Shown here piece after piece: positions 24,808 through 31,763 of a stretch of DNA of 64,000 nt. The notes under the pieces were generated by a model. The model was not told the origin of the DNA. It searched no databases and saw only the letters and a program-made list of their open reading frames with translations. Position 1 is the first letter of the stretch, and each line of letters begins with the position of its first letter. The DNA comes from Paenibacillus allorhizosphaerae (lineage in GTDB: Bacteria; Bacillota; Bacilli; Paenibacillales; NBRC-103111). Position numbers and translations under genes: made by a program. The stretch spans positions 1 through 64,000 of the forward strand of contig NZ_CAJVCE010000014.1 in NCBI RefSeq assembly GCF_910594985.1. The letters run 5' to 3'.

Positions 24808-26481
24808 TTAATTGAAGCGGAACCCGCTGATGGCAACAACGCCGCAGCGCGCTTTCGCATCGCCTGCGCGATGCGGCCAAAGGCTAGTCGGCTTGCTCAA
24901 ATCGGTCGTATTTTCACCGGGATGCTGAACGGACAGGAACAGCGTGTTCTCGTCAGGCGCAAAAAACGGTCCCGTCAGCTCGCAATCTTTCGGTCCTGAA
25001 GCAAATTGCATGGCGATTCCTTTGCTTGGCCCCGCCGTCGGGATGACGAACAATCCGTTATTCATAAACGATTTGTACACCCCTTGATTATGGCTGCTGC
25101 TGGAAATGTCCGTGACGACCCACAGATTGCCGCTAGAGTCAAAAGCCAGATTGTCCGGGGAGCTGAAGCCGGATTGGCGGCCGCCGGCAGCAAAAATCTC
25201 AAAATCGAATTCAAGCGACCCGAGGTCGTTGTCTAACTCAAAAATGCGTGTAATATGACCATGAATGTTGCCATGCGCATCATTGTTTGTATGGCTGATA
25301 AACACAGTATTATCAAAAGGAGAAATTTCGATATCCTCCGGACGGTCCGTCGGCATGCCGCCTAGCATAATAGCCGCTTCATGGCAGTACGTTACGACGT
25401 CGGCTTGGCTCTGGTACTGCTTCATCAGCTCTTCGCGGGACCCTTTCACACCGGCAGGGGCTTTAAACTTCTCGTTGGACAAAACTTTGGCGAGCGCCTC
25501 GTACGTCACCGGAATCCATTTGCCGTTTTTCAGATTAGCCACGTATAACGTTCCGTCCGTAAGCAAAGCCGAGTTGCTGCGGCCTTGTTCGGGGACGTAC
25601 TTCCCGTTCGAAATGTACTTGTAGACGCATGCATCCTTCTTATCATCGCCCATATACACGACGACCCGGCCGTCTTTGGCAAGACCCATCGCGGTATTTT
25701 CATGATTGAAGCGGCCCAGCGCCGTATGCTTTTTCAAGAAGCTGCCGTCGAACGGATCGATCTCTACGACCCAGCCATAATGGGTTGGCGGCAGCTTGGA
25801 GGCGTCCGCCGTTTCACTGAAATTCTCTTCACAGGACAGAACCGTGTTCCAAAATGTAACACCGCCCGAGCAGTTGGCGAATGTACCTTGCGCCGTTGAG
25901 GCGTTGTTCAGCGCCGCCGCTCCGTTCGCCGGGCCTGTGAATTCAAATTTGGTGAAACCGTTGATGCGTCGCGCATACTTGGAGGACGTATCCATCTTCC
26001 AAGTGCCGGACTCATCGCGGAACACTTCGATAACGGACATGCCTTGGTAATATAAACTTTTTTCTGTTTGCTCCTGCGTCATTTTTCCATCGACGATCGG
26101 TCCGAGACCGAAGATGTTCGTGTATTCGTGATTATTCACAAGAAGCCCGTGCACATTCGAACCGTCGATCGGGAAAAACGCGTTGTAATCCGAGCCTTGG
26201 CCGAACTTTTCTCCCGCTTCGTTAATTACGTCGTCGAATGCCGCGACGACGTCATATTTAAATCCTTTCGGCAATAAAAGCTCGTCTGCTTTGGAAGGCT
26301 CAATCGGGTCGAAGTAACCGCTGACTTTGTTCGTACGATATCCGAATAAATGATCGGCTGTCGGAGACATCGCGGAAGCTTTGCCTTCCAGCGTTCCAAG
26401 CCCGGCTGATGCGGCTGCAAGCGCGGCGGCTCCGGTTCCCAAATACGATAAGAACGTACGGCGATCCATATTTTTGTTCAT
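24808..26481 (-). CDS. phoX: PhoX-family alkaline phosphatase (DUF839), Tat-exported
   Basis: A 557-residue extracytoplasmic phosphatase of the PhoX type, a calcium- and iron-dependent enzyme that frees phosphate from esters. The N-terminus has a twin-arginine signal, MDRRTFLSYLG followed by an Ala-rich hydrophobic stretch (about 13-32) and a KASA cleavage region. PhoX landmarks include LLVNNHEYTN, SCEENFSET, ALGRFNHENTAMG, VVYMGDDKKDACVYKY, CHEAAIMLGG and NLAFDSSGNLWVVTD. The start at 26481 has GGGGAGTG about six bases upstream. It heads an operon with tatA and tatC. Upstream, TGTTAC and TGTCAA spaced by 11 bases (26536-26552) look like part of a PhoP box, so phosphate starvation control is likely. 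Confidence 0.92.
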   Translation of the reverse strand: MNKNMDRRTFLSYLGTGAAALAAASAGLGTLEGKASAMSPTADHLFGYRTNKVSGYFDPIEPSKADELLLPKGFKYDVVAAFDDVINEAGEKFGQGSDYNAFFPIDGSNVHGLLVNNHEYTNIFGLGPIVDGKMTQEQTEKSLYYQGMSVIEVFRDESGTWKMDTSSKYARRINGFTKFEFTGPANGAAALNNASTAQGTFANCSGGVTFWNTVLSCEENFSETADASKLPPTHYGWVVEIDPFDGSFLKKHTALGRFNHENTAMGLAKDGRVVVYMGDDKKDACVYKYISNGKYVPEQGRSNSALLTDGTLYVANLKNGKWIPVTYEALAKVLSNEKFKAPAGVKGSREELMKQYQSQADVVTYCHEAAIMLGGMPTDRPEDIEISPFDNTVFISHTNNDAHGNIHGHITRIFELDNDLGSLEFDFEIFAAGGRQSGFSSPDNLAFDSSGNLWVVTDISSSSHNQGVYKSFMNNGLFVIPTAGPSKGIAMQFASGPKDCELTGPFFAPDENTLFLSVQHPGENTTDLSKPTSLWPHRAGDAKARCGVVAISGFRFN

Positions 26482-26535
26482 GAGTACACTCCCCATTCAT
26501 GTAATGAGTATCCATAAACAAGCATAAGCGTGAAT

Positions 26536-26552
26536 TGTCAAAAGCGTGTTAC
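26536..26552 (-). promoter_or_regulatory. Putative Pho box half and -35 region of phoX
   Basis: On the reverse strand GTAACA-N5-TTGACA (26536-26552) gives two TTAACA-like repeats at the 11-base spacing used by PhoP; the next two expected repeats (CGCTTA, GTTTAT) match poorly. TTGACA may also act as a -35 with TTTATG 17 bases on. Confidence 0.35.
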
Positions 26553-26608
26553 ACCGATATGGTGTTTTTGTAAATCCAAGGGAAGCCGGGAAAGTAGGGG
26601 TCGGAAGG

Positions 26609-26651
26609 CAAAAAAAAGAATCCCCGCTGCGCTGGATGTCAGGGGGATTTG
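26609..26651 (-). terminator. Terminator of acpS
   Basis: On the reverse strand AATCCCC and GGGGATT flank a long loop and are followed by CTTTTTTTT. Confidence 0.85.
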
Positions 26652-26698
26652 TTATGGCGATATATTTGTACAGCCTTTGCTACAAGTCAGCAGTGCGT

Positions 26699-27118
26699 CT
26701 ACCGTTCCACCACCGAATAAGCCATAGCCATCGTCTCGGTATGCGTGATGCTTACATGAATTTGCAGCCGTTCCGCCGGGTTGCCGTCCGGGCAAAGCGC
26801 TTGCCCTGCGGACCGCGCAAGTCTCTCCCACGCGACCGCGGACAAGCGGCAAACGGGCTTCCCTTTCGCATCGGGGAGCACCTCTACGTCGCGGAACGTC
26901 ACTTCCTTGCCGATGCCGCAGCCGAGCGCCTTCACTACTGCCTCCTTGGCAGCGAAGCGTCCGGCCGTGAATTCGGCAAATCGCCCCCGTTTCTGCGAGG
27001 CCAGCTCCCGCTCCTTATCCGTTAGCACGCGCTGCAGAAACCGCTCTCCCGAAGGCTGTGCCAATATCGCCTTCACTCTGGCGATTTCCAACAAATCGGT
27101 GCCGATTCCAATGATCAT
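26699..27118 (-). CDS. acpS: Holo-[acyl-carrier-protein] synthase
   Basis: AcpS transfers the 4'-phosphopantetheine arm of CoA to a serine of acyl carrier protein. The 139-residue protein opens with the signature MIIGIGTDLLEIARV (metal-binding Asp) and has GRFAEFTAGRFAAKEAVVKALGCGIG (Glu and Lys of the active site) at about 45-70, with SITHTETMAMAYSVVE near the end. The ribosome site AGGAAGGA precedes the start. It lies 20 bases after nadE, so the two form one unit ending in the terminator at 26609-26651. Confidence 0.95.
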   Translation of the reverse strand: MIIGIGTDLLEIARVKAILAQPSGERFLQRVLTDKERELASQKRGRFAEFTAGRFAAKEAVVKALGCGIGKEVTFRDVEVLPDAKGKPVCRLSAVAWERLARSAGQALCPDGNPAERLQIHVSITHTETMAMAYSVVER

Positions 27119-27138
27119 GCGTTCGTTCCTTCCTCGTC

Positions 27139-27948
27139 TTAAATGCCCGGAATCGGTGTGCGCTTATGCTCCGTGCGCAAATACTGCTTCTCGAGCTTCT
27201 CTTTTGCCTCAGCCGGAATGGATTTGCCTTCCAGGTAGCTGCTGTTGTCTTCGTAAGTGATACCGAGCTCGTTCTCGTCGGTTTGTCCTTCCCACAGCCC
27301 CGCCGTCGGCGCTTTATCAAGGACGCTTTGCGGAACGCCAAGCTTCGCCGCAAGCTGACGCACCTGCCGTTTGTTGAGTGAGCTAAGCGGCGTAATATCG
27401 ACGGCTCCATCGCCGTATTTCGTGAAAAATCCGGTGATCGCTTCCGAAGCGTGGTCCGTCCCGACCACGAGCAGGTTTAATTCAAACGCGAGTGCATATT
27501 GGATCACCATGCGCGTCCGCGCCTTGACGTTCCCCTTGCCCCCGCGGCTCAAATGCTTGTGAATGCCGATCGATTTCAAGCCGTACTCGGCTTCGAGCGC
27601 AATCTCATTAACCGCTTCCTCAATATTCGTCTCGATCCGGTATTTCAAGTCGAATGCTTCCGCCGTCGCGTAGCTGTCGGAAATGTCCGCCTGTTCCCCG
27701 TAAGGCTGGAACACGCCGACCGTCTTGTACTCGCGCCCCTTCTCGGCCGTCAGTTCATCGGTCGCCAGCTTGCACAGCCCCGTTGTCACCGAGCTGTCGA
27801 TCCCTCCACTGATCGCGATCAGCAGGCCGTCCACACCGGACTTCAGCACATATTCTTTCAAAAAATCAACGCGCTTGCGAATTTCCGCATCTACGTCGAT
27901 CTCAGGCTTCACACCCAATTTGGCAATAATATCCTGTTGCAAGCTCAT
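27139..27948 (-). CDS. nadE: NAD synthetase (ammonia-dependent)
   Basis: NadE amidates nicotinate adenine dinucleotide to NAD with ATP and ammonia. The 269-residue protein has the N-type ATP pyrophosphatase P-loop LLIAISGGIDSSVTTGL (about 41-57), NVKARTRMVIQYALA, LVVGTDHASEAITGFFTKYGDGAVDITPLSSLNKRQVR and a C-terminal KHKRTPIPGI-type end (EHKRTPIPGI). The absence of a glutaminase domain and the size place it in the ammonia-dependent class, like Bacillus NadE. It precedes acpS by 20 bases. Confidence 0.96.
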   Translation of the reverse strand: MSLQQDIIAKLGVKPEIDVDAEIRKRVDFLKEYVLKSGVDGLLIAISGGIDSSVTTGLCKLATDELTAEKGREYKTVGVFQPYGEQADISDSYATAEAFDLKYRIETNIEEAVNEIALEAEYGLKSIGIHKHLSRGGKGNVKARTRMVIQYALAFELNLLVVGTDHASEAITGFFTKYGDGAVDITPLSSLNKRQVRQLAAKLGVPQSVLDKAPTAGLWEGQTDENELGITYEDNSSYLEGKSIPAEAKEKLEKQYLRTEHKRTPIPGI

Positions 27949-28005
27949 CCGTCGAACACTCCTGTCGTGGAATATTTTCTCACATTATACCATGCCGCCG
28001 CTCAA

Positions 28006-28050
28006 CAAAAAACTCCTGCCGTCGCCTCCAAAAGCGCGGTACAGGAGTTT
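28006..28050 (-). terminator. Terminator of the bacilliredoxin gene
   Basis: On the reverse strand AAACTCCTG / CAGGAGTTT with a long loop containing further G-C pairs, then TTTTTG. Confidence 0.85.
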
Positions 28051-28063
28051 GGTGTATAAACGA

Positions 28064-28498
28064 TTATTTGCAGTATTGTTCGAAAGCGCCGATCAAATCG
28101 CCGGCGATCATCTCAGCCGATCGGTCTTCGATCTGGTGACGTTGAATGAAATGCACCAGTTCGCCGTCCTTGAACAATGCGATGGATGGCGAAGACGGCG
28201 GGTACGGGGCCAAATATTCGCGGGCTTTCGCGGTCGCTTCTTTGTCCTGACCGGCAAATACGGTGAACAGCCGATCCGGCTTCACTTCGTTTTGCAGGGC
28301 GCGGGCAACGCCCGGACGGCATTGGCCGGCGGCACAGCCGCAAACCGAATTGATTACGAGAAGCGTAGTGCCCTTTGCATCTTCAAGCGCCGCTGCCGCT
28401 TCTTCCGGCGTGCGAAGCTCCTGAATGCCGATCCGTGTAAGTTCATCCCTCATGGGCTGAACCATATCTTTCATATATGACTCAAAAGACATAGACAT
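28064..28498 (-). CDS. Bacilliredoxin (BrxA/BrxB, YphP/YqiW family)
   Basis: A 144-residue thioredoxin-fold protein that removes bacillithiol from proteins after oxidative stress. It carries the characteristic Cys-Gly-Cys active site in NSVCGCAAGQCRPG (about 51-64), the FTVFAGQDKEATAKAREYL helix, and PSSPSIALFKDGELVHFIQRHQIE. Either BrxA or BrxB is possible; the two cannot be told apart here. It implies that the organism makes bacillithiol. It has its own terminator. Confidence 0.94.
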   Translation of the reverse strand: MSMSFESYMKDMVQPMRDELTRIGIQELRTPEEAAAALEDAKGTTLLVINSVCGCAAGQCRPGVARALQNEVKPDRLFTVFAGQDKEATAKAREYLAPYPPSSPSIALFKDGELVHFIQRHQIEDRSAEMIAGDLIGAFEQYCK

Positions 28499-28582
28499 CG
28501 TTAGCTTTCACTCCTTTTTCAACATAAAGGTATACAAACTTTGTTATGTCCATTATACAACGGCAGGGAGTGAAAGCAAAGC

Positions 28583-29044
28583 TTATTTCTTCTTCGAGGC
28601 AGCGTTCGGAGCGGACGGCGGCGTTTCTCCTTCGTTCGCCTCCTTGCCCTCTCCGTAATACGTTTGATACGCCACGTCTTTATCGGGATGCATGAACGGG
28701 TGCGCCTGAGGCGGAATATTTTGCTCGAACAGCTCCTGGTTCTCGGCGGTTTGAAAGCCTACGTCTTTGAAAGGGTGCACCCACTGATCGCCCGACATGA
28801 TCGACGGGTCCGTCTCCTCGCTCCATTGTTCCAGAGGCGAGTGGGCCGATTCGTATTCATGATCGCCGATCAGTACGCCATACTCATTGACAAACGGCTC
28901 CCGCGGGCCGCGCCCTTGCTTGTGCTCGGGCAAAAAATTAATTTCGAACGGATCGAGCTCCGGGTCGTTCTTCTCGTTATAACGGATATTCGTGTCCACC
29001 TTATCGTAAGACGCGGTTTCGTTGTTGTTCTCATGTTCGCTCAT
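28583..29044 (-). CDS. Conserved protein of unknown function (likely DUF3905)
   Basis: A 153-residue acidic, soluble protein. The core DPFEINFLPEHK, FVNEYGVLIGDHEYESA, LEQWSEETDPSIMSGDQWVHPFKDVGFQT resembles the DUF3905 family of spore-forming Bacillales as I recall it; function unknown. The C-terminal tail is rich in Lys and Pro. A GAGGAGTGAG ribosome site precedes it. It follows the small gene at 29076-29219 by 31 bases, probably in one transcript. Confidence 0.75.
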   Translation of the reverse strand: MSEHENNNETASYDKVDTNIRYNEKNDPELDPFEINFLPEHKQGRGPREPFVNEYGVLIGDHEYESAHSPLEQWSEETDPSIMSGDQWVHPFKDVGFQTAENQELFEQNIPPQAHPFMHPDKDVAYQTYYGEGKEANEGETPPSAPNAASKKK

Positions 29045-29075
29045 AACGGGCTCACTCCTCTCATCGCAAGGTCGC

Positions 29076-29219
29076 TCAAACAGATGGACGGTTCGGACCG
29101 TTCAACTTTTTATCGTAGCCGCCTGCCGTAGGGTCAGCCTCATGCTGTTCCTGCTTGTTTTCCTTTGCCTGAAGCTTCTGTTCTTTCGATGCATTGGCGC
29201 TGGAATCGTGATGTGCCAT
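29076..29219 (-). CDS. Small hydrophilic protein, possibly spore-associated
   Basis: From MAHHDSSANASKEQ the protein has 47 residues; the first ATG of the frame is too close to GGAG, while this one is nine bases away. It is rich in Lys, Glu and Gln and ends GGYDKKLNGPNRPSV. This composition recalls small acid-soluble proteins of spores, but I cannot assign a family. It precedes the DUF3905-like gene. Confidence 0.6.
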   Translation of the reverse strand: MAHHDSSANASKEQKLQAKENKQEQHEADPTAGGYDKKLNGPNRPSV

Positions 29220-29380
29220 CTCCATAATCTCCTTTGGCTGTGGGAATATAAGCTTAGTATGCTTAATTGAGCAGCAATTCAATCACAATCCATGGAAGCG
29301 TCGCCGAATCCGCGAATACGCTATGCAGATGGTCCATTTTTGTATGGAAAAACACCGATGCCAAGCAGCCCCGTGACAAG

Positions 29381-30628
29381 TTACACCGCTGCTTTCAAGC
29401 CCTCCAACACGATGCCGATCAAAAATCCGCATAATGCCCCGTTCACCCGAATCCACTGCAAATCGCCGCCGATCTTATCCTCCATGAGCTTGATCAACGT
29501 CTCGTTATCGAAACGGTCGATATTTTCCCGGATCAATCCGCCGATTTTGGAGTGGTTCGCCTCGATCCACCGGTTCAGCTGCTCATGAATCCAGTGCTCC
29601 AGCTTCGCCATAAGTTCCTCGTCGCCGCGAACGCGTCTTGCCGCCTGCTCCAGCAGCGGGATGATGTAATGCTCGGCGAAATCCGGCTCGCGTACCCACC
29701 CGAGCAACCGTGAATGCAATTGCTCGACCCAGTTGGACGACAGCTCCGCCAAATTCCATTCCGAGAGCAGCCGCTGCTTCCACTGCTCCAACGTTTCTTC
29801 CGTCTTCGGATCCTGCGTCAATCCGTCAATCCGCTCACGAACGGCTTTAAGGAGCGCTACCCGGTTGCTGTCGCCTGTTCGCTTCAAATCATATAAAGCG
29901 GACAGCAAAAACTGCTGGATCATGCCGCCCAGCTTGTCTTCGCTGTAAAAACCAAGAAATGCGTTCACCGCCAGCTGCATAAAGCCGTTCGTCTGCATCC
30001 GGCTCATCGCCTGTCCCGCCATGGCGCCAAGGCGCAGCCGCGTCTCTGCCGTCAGCGTCCATTGCTCGGCCAAATCAAGTACAAAATCAAACGCTTTCTC
30101 GTCGTATTTATGTTCGTACACCAAACCGACTACCGTATCGAGCACCTGCTTGGCGTCCAAATGGTCGAGCCGCTTGCGGATCTCCCGTTCCAACAAAACG
30201 GCCGCCTTCTCCTTTGGAATCGATTCCAGCAATTTTTCAGCCGCGTTCCGGATGCCGGCCTTGAACTGCTCCGTGCCGATCTGCCGCATCGCACCGTCCA
30301 CCAAACGTTCGGCAATGCGGAATTGCTCCAGCTTGCTGTGAATGCTCTCCTTGCTGAGCAAATCCTCTTCCACCGTCTTCACTAGCGCATTCGTCACCTT
30401 TTGCCGGTTGCGCGGCAGCAGCGCCGTATGCGGAATCGGAATGCCGAGCGGATGCCGGAACAATGCTGTGACCGCGAACCAGTCGGCCAGCCCGCCGACC
30501 AAGCCCGCCTCAAAGCCGCTCTGCATAAATCGAACCCAAGGTATATCGAGAAAAGGCATCGTAGCGACGAATCCCGCTCCCATGACGCCTAATGAAACCG
30601 CTGCCGTATATCTGGCTTTACCAGCCAT
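29381..30628 (-). CDS. DUF445 membrane-associated protein
   Basis: From MAGKARYTAAV (AGAGGTGAG six bases upstream) the protein has 415 residues. Two hydrophobic segments near the N-terminus (about 8-25 and 35-55, with the family's FEAGLVGGLADWFAVTALFRHPLGIPIPHTALLP) are followed by a long helical region and a C-terminal hydrophobic helix (GALCGFLIGIVLEGL). This is the DUF445 (YjiN/YheB-like) pattern; function unknown. The small gene at 30787-30957 lies upstream behind a hairpin. Confidence 0.85.
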   Translation of the reverse strand: MAGKARYTAAVSLGVMGAGFVATMPFLDIPWVRFMQSGFEAGLVGGLADWFAVTALFRHPLGIPIPHTALLPRNRQKVTNALVKTVEEDLLSKESIHSKLEQFRIAERLVDGAMRQIGTEQFKAGIRNAAEKLLESIPKEKAAVLLEREIRKRLDHLDAKQVLDTVVGLVYEHKYDEKAFDFVLDLAEQWTLTAETRLRLGAMAGQAMSRMQTNGFMQLAVNAFLGFYSEDKLGGMIQQFLLSALYDLKRTGDSNRVALLKAVRERIDGLTQDPKTEETLEQWKQRLLSEWNLAELSSNWVEQLHSRLLGWVREPDFAEHYIIPLLEQAARRVRGDEELMAKLEHWIHEQLNRWIEANHSKIGGLIRENIDRFDNETLIKLMEDKIGGDLQWIRVNGALCGFLIGIVLEGLKAAV

Positions 30629-30741
30629 AAGCTCACCTCTGACCATATCTTTACTTGGTATCATATCGTAATTCGACACAAAAAAACAATGTGCAGCGGC
30701 AAGGGAACTGCCCGCCATGTTCAACCCTTCCCTTTAAATAG

Positions 30742-30776
30742 TTCAGAGCCCGGCGCATACGGCGCCAGGCTCTGAA
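30742..30776 (-). terminator. Hairpin between the 56-residue gene and the DUF445 gene
   Basis: On the reverse strand TTCAGAGCC-GGCGC / GCGCC-GGCTCTGAA forms a strong stem, but only a short T-poor tail (CTATTTAAA) follows. It may be a weak terminator or a processing stem. Confidence 0.6.
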
Positions 30777-30786
30777 AGATGTCGGA

Positions 30787-30957
30787 TTACGATTCCGATT
30801 TGCGGCGTTCCTCGCGCATTTTCTCGATCGCCTCATGCGTATCTATCTGGTCCGGAAAAAGCGAGTTCACGAAGGCGACCGCTTTCGTTTGTCGGAGCAT
30901 CGCATCCTGTAAGTTATCGAGTATCGTCTGCTCGTCTTGTTCGTTGTTATTCGCCAT
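30787..30957 (-). CDS. Small soluble protein of unknown function (56 residues)
   Basis: An ATG at 30957 lies six bases after the strong ribosome site GGAGGAG and opens a 56-residue frame: MANNNEQDEQTILDNL at the start, a helical middle (DAMLRQTKAVAFVNSLFPDQ) and a charged end (EKMREERRKSES). No membrane segment. The quality of the ribosome site and the helical amphipathic composition argue that it is real. I recognise no family. Confidence 0.65.
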   Translation of the reverse strand: MANNNEQDEQTILDNLQDAMLRQTKAVAFVNSLFPDQIDTHEAIEKMREERRKSES

Positions 30958-31041
30958 TTCAGCTTCTCCTCCTGTACAAGCAAACCAAGTTTCCTTTATA
31001 TTGTGCAGCTTCCGGCCCGTCTAACCGCCGCCGCGCAAACG

Positions 31042-31084
31042 AAAAAAGACTTCTGCCGATGTTTCCCGGAACCGGCGGAAGTCC
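31042..31084 (-). terminator. Distal terminator of the orphan transcript
   Basis: On the reverse strand GACTTCCGCCG / CGGCAGAAGTC followed by TTTTTTCG. No protein gene ends just before it. Confidence 0.75.
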
Positions 31085-31195
31085 ATGTGCGCAATTGCGC
31101 TTGCATTCGTACTGCTCTCAACCTTTGCTGCCGATGCAGAAGACAGCTCCTTGCCCCTTGCTTGCGTAATGTTTCTCATGATATTGCTGCCTAAC

Positions 31196-31381
31196 TAAAA
31201 CAATGAAAGCCCTGCCTCTCTTTCATCCTTGCGGCTCCGATGACCGCGCCAGTGTGAATCAGTGTACTTACAGTCTGTTCATGGAAGCTTTACCGATAAC
31301 GATAGCGGGAAAAATCTGACGATTCTCTGGAGGAATTTCGTTAGGGGCATTGCGGGGTTGTATGTTCCAAATTTGGAACTT
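31196..31381 (-). ncRNA. Putative small RNA of about 185 bases
   Basis: It is bounded by the promoter at 31388-31416 (start near 31381) and the hairpin ATGAAAG / CTTTCAT with a TGTTTTAG tail at 31196-31228. The transcript would begin with a self-complementary 16-base sequence (31364-31379). No ribosome site or conserved protein is inside. With read-through it would reach the second terminator at 31042 (about 340 bases). It is predicted from signals only; it matches no RNA family that I can recognise. Confidence 0.4.
31364..31379. promoter_or_regulatory. Perfect 16-base palindrome GTTCCAAATTTGGAAC
   Basis: It lies at about +2 to +17 of the predicted leftward transcript, a place suited to an operator or a protective 5' hairpin. 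It does not match the operators that I know for LexA, PerR, Fur, Rex or CodY. Confidence 0.5.
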
Positions 31382-31387
31382 CATAAT

Positions 31388-31416
31388 AGTATACAGCACA
31401 TTTCATTCAGAGTCAA
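31388..31416 (-). promoter_or_regulatory. Strong sigma-A promoter of the orphan transcript
   Basis: On the reverse strand TTGACT (31411-31416), exactly 17 bases, TATACT (31388-31393). Confidence 0.7.
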
Positions 31417-31650
31417 CCAGTCGCATTGATCATCCATGCAAAAGTGCCGATTTATGTGTCCGTTTATTGTACAAACACCTACTGCGCGGCATGAAACCGT
31501 TTCATGCATTCTTATCCGCGAAATTCATATTTATGCTCGTTTTACGACAAAAACGGGCAAAATCGAATCAGACGGGTGGAATTACGGGAAAAGCTTTGAA
31601 TATATGGCTTGCCGTGCGCCGTCAATTCCCCTTAGTACCCCCTACAATAT

Positions 31651-31679
31651 TTGAGCGCACTTTAACAATCCTTTATAAT
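31651..31679 (+). promoter_or_regulatory. Sigma-A promoter of the CNNM/CBS-domain gene
   Basis: TTGAGC (31651-31656), 17 bases, TATAAT (31674-31679). Transcription would start near 31687, giving a leader of about 77 bases. Confidence 0.75.
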
Positions 31680-31727
31680 AAAATAAGAAGAACTTATATT
31701 TTTATATTTGAAGGATCAAGGGAGGTG

Positions 31728-31757
31728 TACCTATCCGTCTGACTCAGGCGAGATAGG
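31728..31757 (+). promoter_or_regulatory. Leader hairpin between a strong ribosome site and the TTG start
   Basis: GGGAGG at about 31719-31724 is followed by CCTATC / GATAGG arms with inner pairing. Folding would bring GGGAGG to within roughly ten bases of the TTG at 31764. Confidence 0.4.
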
Positions 31758-31763
31758 GATTGA

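Larger units (their letters stand above)
30958..31763. other. 806-base gap without a convincing protein gene; orphan transcription unit
   Basis: The left part carries, on the reverse strand, two terminator-like hairpins (31042-31084 and 31196-31228) and, to their right, a consensus promoter (31388-31416) and a 16-base palindrome (31364-31379). The right part holds the promoter of the CNNM-domain gene (31651-31679). Open frames here lack ribosome sites. A 52-codon reverse frame starting MRNITQARG is possible but has no ribosome site. I see no known riboswitch pattern. Confidence 0.7.

Noticed and set aside
31350-31742. Frame of 130 codons in the gap before the CNNM/CBS gene
   Set aside because: It has no ribosome site, its sequence resembles no protein, and it crosses promoter elements on both strands.
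31380-31763. Mg2+ (M-box) riboswitch ahead of the CNNM/CBS gene
   Set aside because: The leader from the predicted start at about 31687 is under 80 bases, too short for the M-box, and the M-box signature sequences are absent.
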